Source: Polymyxa betae (taxonomy: Eukaryota; Endomyxa; Phytomyxea; Plasmodiophorida; Plasmodiophoridae). Taken from it: a DNA stretch of 64,000 nt. The stretch covers positions 1-64,000 of the forward strand of contig RBZT01000125.1 in the NCBI GenBank assembly GCA_003693705.1, written 5' to 3'. Positions within the stretch are counted from its first letter, which is position 1. Every line of letters begins with the position of its first letter. The position numbers were made by a program, and so were the translations under genes. Below the pieces are notes generated by a model that did no database searches, had not been told where the DNA came from, and was given only the letters and a program-made list of their open reading frames with translations. This document shows, piece by piece, positions 1 through 9,539 of the stretch.

Positions 1-7
1 AAAAAAA

Positions 8-44
8 ACGAGATATACCCCTCGCCGTGCGTAATCGGGGACAC
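8..44. repeat. Short repeat, likely LTR terminal segment
   Basis: The segment (ACGAGAT...CCTCTCGC...CGTAAT) recurs in slightly altered form at 373-413, and a shorter related piece sits at 5436-5455 at the presumed end of the 5' LTR of the Ty3 element. I infer that all three are ends of related LTRs. The rest of 45-370 holds no recognisable gene. Confidence 0.35.
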
Positions 45-550
45 TAAAATGTAAACCATTACAAAGTGTCGTGCCCCACACGACTAGGTACATCCAGTCC
101 CTGACGTCGTACTGGCCCGGCCAAGTCCAAGTCCGTGGCGAGGTCGCGTGCCGCCAAGTCAGGAGGCTGACGCGACGGACTCAGAGGCACGCGTCCAATG
201 TCTTCATAAATCTGTTCCCGGGCCTATCTCTGGCCACTCTACTACCAGCTCTCTTCCAGTCACCCTCTTTCCATACAAAATAAACCCAGATCCATTGCCA
301 TTGATCTGTCGGTTCCCCTTTCGGTTCATTTCACAAAGACCTTGTCAGACAGAGGTATCTTGTTTGGCCTAGGACGAGATCTACCTCTCGCAGTCCGTAA
401 TTGGGATGAGACACGCACCACAATAACCCAAGAACTGAAATCACAACCTGCCTGATAAGAGTATGGAAAGAAGTATTCAGATATTGACGACACTTGACTG
501 TGTGGAGTCTTCCAATTAGAACAGGTAGCAGTGATTGCAAACTGAATTAT

Positions 551-624
551 AGAATGAATGTATTCGATGGATTACAAGCCCTTTTATAGAGCCAAGGTCG
601 GAGGATAGCTCGGATGTCGGAGGG
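551..624. repeat. LTR-like repeat, copy A
   Basis: This stretch matches 1681-1753 closely: both contain a TATA-like run, GGATTACAAGCCCTT and a GCTCGGA-rich segment in the same order. In the minus orientation it reads as a TATA box followed by a putative transcription start, as in an LTR core. It lies downstream of the gag-like relic at 680-1585, as a 3' LTR would. Divergence between the copies suggests an old insertion. The full LTR ends were not resolved. Confidence 0.5.
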
Positions 625-679
625 ATTCTAGTTCATAGGACATCATTGATGTTCATCGGTCCAGAGACTTACGGTCAAA

Positions 680-1585
680 TCATCTATACTCTGCGTAAAG
701 TATTGACATAGGTTCTCCACCACAACTGTCTTGGGAGACCAGCGTGGTCGGAACATAATTGATGAGGCGATAGTACGCCGACTTGATGGATCCAGCGGCT
801 ATGGATAGCAACTTGAAAGCGACGACGAGGTCGGCACTTAAGATTCGTAAAAAGACTCTGACAGCGGTACCGACCCATTGAGGGCCCGGCCAACCAAAGG
901 CACCTCCAATTCCGGTCGCGATTTCGCCATCCGTGTCATGATTGCGTGCAGGCGCAACCGCTTCCTTCAGAAACTGCATTCTTGTGACTACATGATAATA
1001 CAGAGCCTGTGCAATTCGACCCTCCTCCGATTCGTGCATGCTCGACAGCTGGTACCGTTGCAGGTTATTTTCAAACGACTGCATAAACTTCTCACTCCCG
1101 ACAGCGGCATTCCTGGAGTGAATTCCATCTTCAAGCTGGCCATAGCAGCTTGGACATGGTTAACACTGTCGGTCGATTCTTGAGCAAGTTGACGTCCAAC
1201 GTAGTTACTCAAGATTTTGTCCGTCAGCAAAGAAACCTCCATGTGTTCATTCAGTTCCCAATTCGCGATGTAGCATAATTTGTCCGGATGAAACAGCGCG
1301 CGAAGAGGGATTGCATTTCCAGATGCGATCATCCGAAGATAATAAATCGTTCGCTTGGACGTACCATGCGGCAAGTTCAGCACGGGAATTGCCGTTATAT
1401 AGCGGCGGTGTCTCCTGGTTGATTACGAATGCACCGTTGAACAGGTTCGAGGCTTGCGGCATCATTCGATCATGTTGACCGTTATCAGCAACAGAGTTAC
1501 CAGGCTGCTGTTCACCTCCGTTGTCGGCCGAATTGTGCGTTGACTGGTTCTCCCCATTGTCTGTCATAATCGCCATGTTCTCCAT
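680..1585 (-). pseudogene. Degenerate gag-like retroelement gene
   Basis: An ATG at 1585 opens a polar N-terminal segment rich in Asn, Gly and Gln. The reading continues only by changing frame near 1385-1250 and again near 1080-990, giving three overlapping open pieces (1585-1247, 1383-988, 1084-680) on one strand. Together they would make a Gag-like protein of about 300 residues with a helical, Leu-rich middle. No zinc knuckle, protease or polymerase follows. The position between LTR-like repeats (1681-1753 upstream, 551-624 downstream) supports a retroelement relic reduced to gag. The family is not identified, and the Gag call rests on context more than motifs. Confidence 0.45.
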
Positions 1586-1680
1586 AGTGTATCACGTCTT
1601 GAAATGACAAAAGTGCAGTTAAAAATATCTTTGTAGCAAGTCTACTAAATTGATGTTACAGTTGTAATGATGAATGCAGA

Positions 1681-1753
1681 ATGATTATATTAGATGGATT
1701 ACAAGCCCTTATATATCACTAAGATCGGAGGTTAGCTCGGAACTCGGAGAGTT
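1681..1753. repeat. LTR-like repeat, copy B
   Basis: This is the partner of 551-624. In the minus orientation it lies inside a sequence that begins TGTGTCA near 1810, directly after a purine-rich stretch (AGGGAGGGGAG, 1811-1821) that fits a polypurine tract. It may serve both as 3' LTR of the Ty3 element at 1.9-5.3 kb and as 5' LTR of the gag relic below 1.6 kb. Confidence 0.45.
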
Positions 1754-1810
1754 TCCGATTAACGGAGTTTAGTCAGGTCCGATCGGAGGTTAGTCAAGTA
1801 TATATTGACA

Positions 1811-1821
1811 CACTCCCCTCC
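1811..1821 (-). other. Polypurine tract of Ty3 element
   Basis: On the minus strand the bases AGGGAGGGGAG stand immediately before a TG-initial repeat and after the chromodomain end of Pol. That is where an LTR retrotransposon primes plus-strand synthesis. The call rests on position and composition. Confidence 0.45.
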
Positions 1822-1917
1822 CTAAAAAAAACTACGGATATTGTATGAATATCCGGGAAATCCTAAGTTGCGGCATTAAAAAACCATTGGGCGAGAGAAT
1901 GGAAAAAGCAATGCAAC

Positions 1918-4900
1918 TCACTTCAGAGTCCACTTCTTAAGCTCTTCAAGAACCATATTTGCTAATGCATGATTTGATAACTTCAAATCTTTATGATAGC
2001 GTTGTACCAAACTAGGAACATCCGTCCAAAGACTCTCTAACGGTTCCCAGCTACTGTCTGTCTGAGTGAAACCTTTCCAATCAACCAAAAATTCAATCAG
2101 CTGCAAACATTGTCCTCGCCCGAAATAGATTCAATGCAGTAAGATTTACCGTCTAGATTGAGACGCCAGCGATGGACTTTTCCAGAGAATGTCGGTTAAG
2201 GAATACAGATACACTTTCAGGATTATAGATAAATACTAAATTTCGATGGTCAGTGAAAATACGAAACGGGTGTTTACCGGTACAAAGAAGATAATCAAAA
2301 CGACGAACAGCATACTGAATGGGATAGGCTTCTTTCTCTGGAACAGACCAGTTTGTAGAAGGACCTTTAAAAGCGCCAGAGCAGAAAGCAAGCGGCTGAT
2401 GCGATTGCTCTTTAAATGGTAGGTGTAAATCCTGAACAGGAACTTGAGTTATCACGATCATCCAAAAATCCTTACTAGCATCCGTAAAGAGGCATGGGAC
2501 CAGATCTTCAGATGGATACGCCAACGTAACAGCATTTTTGATGGAGTCAACAATAGTCGAGAACGATTCAGCATGTTCAGGTTTCCAGCCGACCTCCGAC
2601 AGCAGAATGCGGGATGCAAACTTCTTCGAACGAACAGGGGCATTCTTCAAGCATTCTTCGAGTAATTGACGTAACGGAGCAGCTTTCCGAGCAAAATCAG
2701 GGATGGCCGACGACAACCACGTAGCAACACAGACAAACTGCATCAGTTCTCCAGCAGTGGCAGGGACCGGGAAGTTCTGAAGAGCTTGAATACGCTTGGG
2801 GTCAGGAGAGATTCCCTTCGACGAATAGATGTTGCCACACCAGAGCGCTTCAGTCATAAAAAAACAACATTTGGAGCACTCAATTTTAAATTGAAATCAC
2901 GACAGAGAACAAAAACCTTTTTCAATAAAGAAAGCAACTTGTCAGGAGAATCAGAAAATCCTAGCAAATCATCATACCAAACTAATAATTGGTTAGGAAT
3001 CAAATCTCCAAAAATTTCATGCATGCCGCGTTGAAAAGCAAAAACGCCATTGCAATTGCCTTGGCAAATTCGAGTGGGAGTAAAAACGCCAAAAGGAGTT
3101 ACGAAACTTTGACAATCAAGATCGCCAGTAACTGGAAATTGCCAATAACCCTTAAAGCAATCAAGAGTAAAATAAACAGAAGAATCTTTTAAATGACAGC
3201 CAAATGTGTGTAAATGTGGCATAGGGAAGTAGTATTTTACCATAGTCTTGTTAGCAGGGACCATGTCGATCACCATCCGAGGCTTCTTGAACGGGTCGAC
3301 AACGAAGGCGGGAAGAGCCCAAGAAGGATTACGATTGAAGAAGATTAAACCACACTTTTCGAGTTCAGACACCCAGCAACGCATATAGGTCCTAGCGACA
3401 GAAGACATGATACGAGAATTGGCTAAAATAGGAACAGCACCAGGTAATTGTTTTAAAATCAAAGGAGTAACTTTGACAGGAGGATCAGAACATAAAGAAA
3501 TACGAAATATATCAATAAATTCCAACAATAAAGAGCGAAGACCAGAAATAAAAGATTCAGGGTCATTGCAGCGAATGCATTCTTGAACGCGTTCTTCCAA
3601 AGCGGTACAGATAACATCTAAGGCATTAGAGCTTAGAGAAGGAGCATTTTCAGAAACATGATCAACAAAGTTTTCAGAATTAGAAATAACATTAAAATCG
3701 GAAGCTTTGCCAGCTAAAAGGCAAATTTGGGATTCAACATCAATGCCTAGACGATGTAAGAACGGACGTCCAAGCAAAACTTCAGACATGGTAATGTCAG
3801 CAACATAAATTTGGTGACGACGAACAGTAACAGTCCCAGCTTCAGTAGGAAGCGTAACATCAAATAAAGCAAATCGTGAACAGGTAGCTAAATCATCATT
3901 GGCCACACGAAACTCTAAAGGAATTTGAGAAATTGCAAAAAGTTCAAAATTTCCAAGATGGTTAAAACCCATTATTGAGAAATCAGCCCCATCGTCAACT
4001 GAGACAGGAACCGTAGAGGAAAGGTTACCAACCGACAGTAGGGCTTTCCATAAAGAGCGAGATGCTGTCATCTCAGGTCCAGATTCAGGAAAAGGATCAG
4101 GCATTACGGACGGCGGGCCAGGCGGTGAGACAGCAATTGCACAAGACATCTGAAATTCAAGCTCAGTAGAAAAAGACATCCGAGAAATAGAGCGATTTTC
4201 AACAGATAAATCTTCAGCATAGGCATGGGAACTTACAACCTCAATTTTAGAAGCCGATTCACCGGGATCTGTCGATGATGAGATACGATTAACATTAGGC
4301 TTCGATTCTGAAGAGGAGTTAGAAGTGCGATTAAAAGAATTAAATCGTGAATTTGAATTTGGAAACGAACGAGAATTAGAACCAGGTTTTGTGGAGCTGT
4401 TTGAATTAGACACATAGTCGCGGCGAGAGCTGGACTGATTAGAAGGGGGAAAGGCTGAGTTAGGAGAAGCTTTCTCAACAGCCTCGATGGCTTTAAGATT
4501 GCTTTCACATTCACGGGCCAAATCGAAGATAGTATCAAGAACAGTAAGCTTCCTTGCATTGGCATTAACCATAGCAACAAAGAGCCTAGAACGATTGCGA
4601 AGTGAGTGTAAGAATAAACGAGTGCAAGTAGATTCAGAGATAAGGAAGTCAGAAATAACTTCTTGTGCATATCGGAAGTACTGCGAGAATCGAAGGATAT
4701 AATCAGATAGAGGCTCGTTCTGAAATGGAAAGGCAGTTTCCAACTTGTCACGAAGAATGTCCTCTAAAGCACCAGGGTCAGCAGAAGATGCATACCATTT
4801 ACCTAAACGTTCGAGAAGTTCATCAGAAGACGAAACAGTCTCAACTATGGCACGGTCTTGAGCCGCTCCAGTAAGACAGAAGTACAGATGTTGTAAACGA

Positions 4901-5328
4901 GCACTCTCAGGGACCAAACTCGTAAACTTAGCGAAACGGTTACGAAATGAAATAAATTTGAAAGCACGAACAATAACGCGATCAGTGTCAGTTAACTCTT
5001 GAACATTTTGAGTACCTAAATATTGAAAAGATTCCTCAGGAGAAATAGATTCAGAAAACTTAGGTAAATCAGAAACATTGATATGAGCGGGTTTAACAGG
5101 GTTAGAGTTACCACATTTGTTATCGTCAAGGAACGATTGCATGAATTGCATCATCAGTGCATCGGTCTGTTGCTGTTGCTGCGTCAGCGTGAACAGAGCC
5201 GATTGAATTAAATTCATTGATTCTCGATTGTCAAGAGGGCCAGGAGTGTTAGTACCAAGCCGAGTAGACAAGAGTCAGATTCACCAGCTGAAACATTTGG
5301 AGAAGGAGTAACAGCCTCGTTAGACATT
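1918..5328 (-). mobile_element. Ty3/gypsy chromovirus, integrase deleted
   Basis: The minus strand reads Gag, aspartic protease, reverse transcriptase, RNase H and chromodomain. The main open frame (5271-2854) has an N-terminal Gag-like region with a Gln run, a protease-like DDGAD site near 4000, and a reverse transcriptase with the catalytic WYDDLL motif near 2990. A one-base shift at about 2860 moves the frame into RNase H (2857-2153; TDAS and DHRNL motifs). RNase H then runs, with another shift, to its usual GEDN end and passes within a few bases into a chromodomain (2106-1918; LVDWKGF...SWEP). The whole integrase is missing. The main frame starts at a non-ATG codon; an ATG near 5328 in another frame suggests one more shift. 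The copy is dead for autonomous transposition. Confidence 0.85.
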
Positions 5329-5435
5329 AAGAATAAAGCAGAAATTGAAACCGGAGAAGGTTGGGAATTACAACTTAAACACGACAAAGACAAAGAAAAA
5401 TCAGAATCAGAAGCAAAATTGATAGAATTTGGAAA

Positions 5436-5710
5436 GGTTATCTTACCGGACCGTAATTGGATATAACGGTGTAAGACAGGTAGACGTATGAGAGAGCCAG
5501 CACAGGCTCAAGGACAGTAGGCGGGAATACCGTAGTATGAAGCCGAGTGATCACTAAGACGACCAGGGGGTCGGAAGACCAATTACAAAGAGAGACGAAA
5601 TTGAGACGAAATAGACACGTGTTGAGAGAGAGACAAAGAACTCTAGTTGTATTATTAGAAAGGAGAAGCGGTTGCGGTGTCCGCAGAGAGGTTAGGGGAA
5701 ACCTCATATA
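5436..5710. other. Presumed 5' LTR/leader of Ty3 element
   Basis: This lies directly upstream (minus sense) of the Ty3 Gag frame and ends with a short sequence related to 8-44 and 373-413. It has no coding features beyond a chance open frame. I infer it is the 5' LTR, but it does not match the putative 3' LTR near 1810 well, so the element may be chimeric or badly decayed. Confidence 0.3.
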
Positions 5711-5889
5711 TCAGTAGCAGAATAAACAATTAAAAAGTAAAAATAAAAACTTCGCTTCACAATCGTTCCACATTTAACTCAGTGCGAGCACAAAACACAT
5801 AATCCCACATCTGAATTCTCATCATATGATTTGTAAACATATTTTATATAGCTAGTATTAAGCAACGTCTTATTGATAAACTGATCATG

Positions 5890-6195
5890 ATGACAGACAT
5901 TATGATCCAGTGCGGTCAACGACATGGGCCATAATGGACAGCAGAAGTTTCCAAAATGGAGTTTCAACTTTTTACATTATGACTCACCATTGCGGAGCAT
6001 AATGATAACCCGTAACGGAGACCCACCCTGAAAACACTAGGCCTCCATAAAGGACCATTAGGGTGACCGTAATGATCCATAGTGGACGACCATAATGTAT
6101 TTATAAGATTACCCATTATGAACCATAAAGGAGCTTGAATCAACGTTGGCCATTATGGGCCATAATGCACCACATAACGAATCATAACGAGAACG
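5890..6195. repeat. Cluster of CATAATG/CATTATG words
   Basis: Roughly a dozen copies of CATTATG, CATAATG and near variants (ACCATAA, CGTAATG, CATTATGG) are packed into about 300 bases, often as ACCATAATGG or GGCCATTATGGGCC-like blocks. CATTATG and CATAATG are reverse complements, so both orientations occur. No open frame or known element explains the cluster. Confidence 0.6.
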
Positions 6196-6750
6196 CGCAA
6201 ATAATTCTCCGAGATGGACCTTTTATGTGTTACTTGGGCTGTGGGGCCACGATGGCTTCAAAGTTGATTTCTATTCAAATTTTCATAGTACTGTAAATTC
6301 AACTTTATATGTTCTTGACTTGTCCTAAACACGTCTTAATTATACATATTCTTTCAATGACATCCTAACTGTTGCTCCCCTGGCATTACAAAGCGTAGAG
6401 CTTGTACAGATTCGGCGGTTCCCGCGAATGCTACCGCTTTATGGACGCCGGACTCTTACCGTTTCAAGGATCATGTTGGCTCCACAGCAGACTGAAGTTG
6501 CTGTGAGAAGGTACAAGAATCATCATCGCAATGCGTGCTGTGATTAACTTGAAATAAGAGAAACGTCCGCAAAGTAGGGTAATCATACGTTAAACTGTTA
6601 AAGCTTAAAATGATACGTTGTGGACTTGGAGAAGTGCGCGGGAGAATTTGCGGGGCGCAGCCTTCTAACGTATCTTTAATCGAAAGTTAAAATGGCCTAA
6701 AAAGATACTTTTGTAAGATTTTGGAAAACTACGTTAGCCGCAGGCCCCTT

Positions 6751-6775
6751 GTGTCATGCCCATTGAGCATGACAC
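6751..6775. repeat. Perfect 9-bp inverted repeat
   Basis: GTGTCATGC (6751-6759) and GCATGACAC (6767-6775) are exact reverse complements separated by seven bases. The hairpin sits at the distal end of the degenerate Harbinger transposase reading. It may be a terminator-like or transposon-internal structure; its role is unknown. Confidence 0.6.
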
Positions 6776-6869
6776 AGTACGCGAAGCCGCCCAGCCGACC
6801 ACCAGGCAGTCGTACTGGCCCTCCCTGAGGGGCTGCGCAGAGGGCTGCGGTCCTGCTGACGACTCCTAT

Positions 6870-7321
6870 AGGGGAAGAGCCCTGTCACGGACTGCGCGAA
6901 TCCCCTCGTCTCACAACTATGAATGGCGAGGAGCGGTGTCAGAATACGAATAGCAGCTACACACTTCTGGAGAGTGGATAACCCGAGTTCTCCAATGGCG
7001 TTCTTCCTTTGCAGGAAATAATTATCGTGGTCTTTGACTGCAGCAACTATTCTCAAAAAATAACGCTCGTCGCATTCTGAATCGACGTCGAAATAAATTG
7101 GAATCGTAAACCGGTCTCTCAGCAAAGTAGTCGTCATTGTAGATACGCTTGTGAGCGTCAGCGAAATCCCGATCCAAATTGGAGCTTCTTCCAATTCGTG
7201 AGCCGCCTGCTTTCTCCTGGCTGCTTTCCGAACTTGTGGTGACACAGCCATTGAGAAAGATGTCGTCTATATCGTCTACTGCGAGCGCGGGAGCCAAATC
7301 ATGGAACAGATACCCGATCAA
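6870..7321 (-). pseudogene. PIF/Harbinger transposase N-terminal fragment
   Basis: Minus-strand frames encode the N-terminal region typical of Harbinger (HARBI1/ALP1-like) nucleases. One frame has the RIYNDDYF...FRRRFRMRR block (7321-7022), the next has FLRIVAAV...NYFLQR...LSTLQKCVAAIRIL (about 7065-6930). A frameshift near 7063 separates them, and the sequence decays after the AIRIL segment, before the DDE catalytic domain. This is a truncated, inactive copy. A Harbinger-like terminal repeat lies upstream at 7471-7500. Confidence 0.75.
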
Positions 7322-7470
7322 CGATATGATTATATTTAAAACCTAAGTACAATCTGTGCTGTATGTAGTCCTGACAAAATTGGATAGCTCTACTCCATGC
7401 CCCAATGGGGATCTCGAAAAAGAACTGAAGCTAAAAAACTCAGCCGCGCAGAAAAAACGTTAAATAGCTT

Positions 7471-7503
7471 TTAGCTTTGGCTCCACCGCTGGAGATGCTC
7501 TAA
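7471..7503 (-). repeat. Harbinger-type terminal inverted repeat
   Basis: On the minus strand this begins GAGCATCTCCAGC, the start shared by many PIF/Harbinger elements, flanked by TTA (TAA at 7501-7503), the usual 3-bp target of that superfamily. It stands about 150 bp from the transposase fragment. I found no matching repeat at the other end, so the element has lost it. Confidence 0.55.
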
Positions 7504-7832
7504 TCAATGATAGAATCCAGCCAGGGACCGATCTCCGGTCGAGCGATGGTCACTCATCTCCGAGTAAGGTATGATAGTTCAACTCTGAGTCTCCGATCCA
7601 GCTTTACGTCCGCATATTTGTATTCGCATATGCGCACTTTATGTTTTGTATGCACACTTTGAGATTTGGTTTGCAACAGCCCTTTGTGTTTATTACAGAT
7701 TGCCGCTACGATATGGCGGGTATGCTGAAAGAAATACAGTAGGGAGCCTATGGTTAATTTGGACCTGATGATCATGATGTGAGTACTACTACTCGACACA
7801 GAGAGCATCTGTCAATCAGCCTATTTGTGATC

Positions 7833-8596
7833 ATGACATTACTTCGATGTAAAGTAGTTGTAGTTGGTGATCGTCATGTTGGTAAGAGTGCTATGACACA
7901 AACATTTCTTAGTAATATGTATCCGAAGAATTATATCATGGTTATATGTCATCTGTATACATACTCTCTATCCTAATCAACTCTTCAGTAGACTCTTGGT
8001 GTTGATTTATCTGTTAAACCTATACCAATATCTTCATCGAATACTGTTGAACTATATGTATTCGATATGTCTGGTGAACAAATGTATGCTGATCTTCGTA
8101 AGCATTGTGTAATTGTTTAGTTGAATGTTTCTACTTGATAGTATTAGTGATTAAATAAATAGGGATCGCATGCTAACATGATTATAGCTGCATTTGATAT
8201 AACTCATCGATCTACGTATATTAATGCTAAACAATGGATTCAGGATTTTAAAGATATCAATAATAATCGTTATCTTACTGGTTTGAATATCATTTGTTTA
8301 ATCTGTAGAAATTTTTGTACTTAACTTAAATCTAGGTGTCTTAGTAGCATGTAAATCTGATCTGAAAGAATACTCGGATATTAATCTCAAAGATGCAGCT
8401 GATTATGCTCGATCTATTGGATTTGAATATATGGAGTGTTCAGCGGTAATATCGCATATAAGATATGATTAAATAGGTTTTATTAATAGACTTCTAGGCT
8501 GATGCTAAGAATACTGATGGTCCATTCCTTTATATCGCTAATGCATTCCATAATCGATATGAACAGAAACTTGAACATCTGAACAGCGAGTTCTAA
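7833..8596 (+). CDS. IFT27: IFT27, Rab-like intraflagellar transport GTPase
   Basis: Five exons (7833-7940, 7992-8108, 8163-8280, 8336-8445, 8498-8596) give 183 residues. The fold is a small GTPase: P-loop GDRHVGKS near residue 12, switch II DMSGEQ, G4-type CKSD in place of the usual NKxD, and CSA as G5. The LGVDLSVKPIPI segment and the C-terminal FHNRYEQKLEHL resemble IFT27/RABL4 rather than other Rabs, and there is no C-terminal prenylation cysteine. IFT27 pairs with IFT25 in the IFT-B complex and acts in flagellar transport. The second intron acceptor is TAG at 7989-7991. It converges on the gene ending at 8672, with 75 bp between. Confidence 0.85.
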
Positions 8597-8671
8597 CCCA
8601 TTAATTCAATGAACTCAACATTCTATCTGTCTCAATAAGTCGGATGAACGTTTATTGGATGGTACTGGAAT

Positions 8672-9370
8672 TTACAATCCGGCAGCAAACATGATGATAA
8701 GTCCAAGAGCTAGACCACTGATTAAAGTATTAATGGCTAGAACAGCAGCAGATCCAGTAGCACTTGATGATGCACTACCAGAAGTTCCAGAACTTGGATT
8801 TGACGATGATGAAGATGATGATGGTGATCCAGGCGCATTACTTGATGTTGAATATGCAGCTGTGATAGCGACATTATATTGTTGAGGAGTTGGTCGACAT
8901 CCTTCATAAAGCATATCGGTATATTGGGTAGGTGTTAGTTCAGTAGTGCAATATTGAACATCAGCTATAGCTTGTGCTATCGTTGCATTAGTCATTGCTT
9001 TAATAAGCAATTGCTCTTGTGTAGTATATGAATGTAGACCAGCGTGAACATGAAGTATTGCAACAAATGATAATTGTGGTTGTACACATGACTCAGGACA
9101 TGGACTGTTTGGAGTAGCACCACAACCACTTATAGATAGCATTGCTTGTTTCATATCAGCTGGACATGATTTCGATCGGAATGAGCATGTGCTAGATCCG
9201 GAATCCCAACTACATATAGCACCTATAGCTCGAGCACATGTAAATGATGTATTGAATAATGAGCAGGTTTGACTAAAATCAGACAATGATGGAGGGTTTA
9301 CAGTCTGGCCAGAAACTATAAAGTTGCTGCACGCAAGTGCAACCAATACCAATATCATGGTTATCTTCAT
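8672..9370 (-). CDS. Secreted, probably GPI-anchored Ser-rich protein
   Basis: This is an unspliced 232-residue protein. The ATG at 9370 starts a clear signal peptide (MKITMILVLVALACS). The mature part has about a dozen cysteines in a compact N-terminal half (SLFNTSFTCARAIGAIC, CPADMK, CPESCVQP), then a Ser/Gly/Thr-rich stalk near residues 185-210, and ends in a hydrophobic tail with no following charged residues, as in GPI-anchored proteins. I do not recognise the Cys-rich domain. The likely location is cell surface or wall. The opposite strand is also open for 230 bases but lacks any comparable pattern. Confidence 0.75.
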   Translation of the reverse strand: MKITMILVLVALACSNFIVSGQTVNPPSLSDFSQTCSLFNTSFTCARAIGAICSWDSGSSTCSFRSKSCPADMKQAMLSISGCGATPNSPCPESCVQPQLSFVAILHVHAGLHSYTTQEQLLIKAMTNATIAQAIADVQYCTTELTPTQYTDMLYEGCRPTPQQYNVAITAAYSTSSNAPGSPSSSSSSSNPSSGTSGSASSSATGSAAVLAINTLISGLALGLIIMFAAGL

Positions 9371-9539
9371 GATAATTAACTGAGAAATCAGAGATGATAA
9401 TGACGAGATTGCCACATGAACCCAGATCTAATACCTTACAGATACATTCTCGAATATCCAATTACTAAATGTTAGAAGTTCAGGATTATTCCAGATCTAT
9501 GGTAATCACAAGATCTCATTTGATATCAAAATGTGTCTT

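Noticed and set aside
5438-5707. 89-codon minus-strand frame upstream of the Ty3 element
   Set aside because: No protein motif, skewed Leu/Ser/Thr composition, and it lies in presumed LTR sequence.
8655-8885. Plus-strand acidic frame opposite the GPI-type protein
   Set aside because: Its Asp/Glu-rich tract is the complement of the Ser-rich codons of the minus-strand gene, which has a signal peptide and a full frame.
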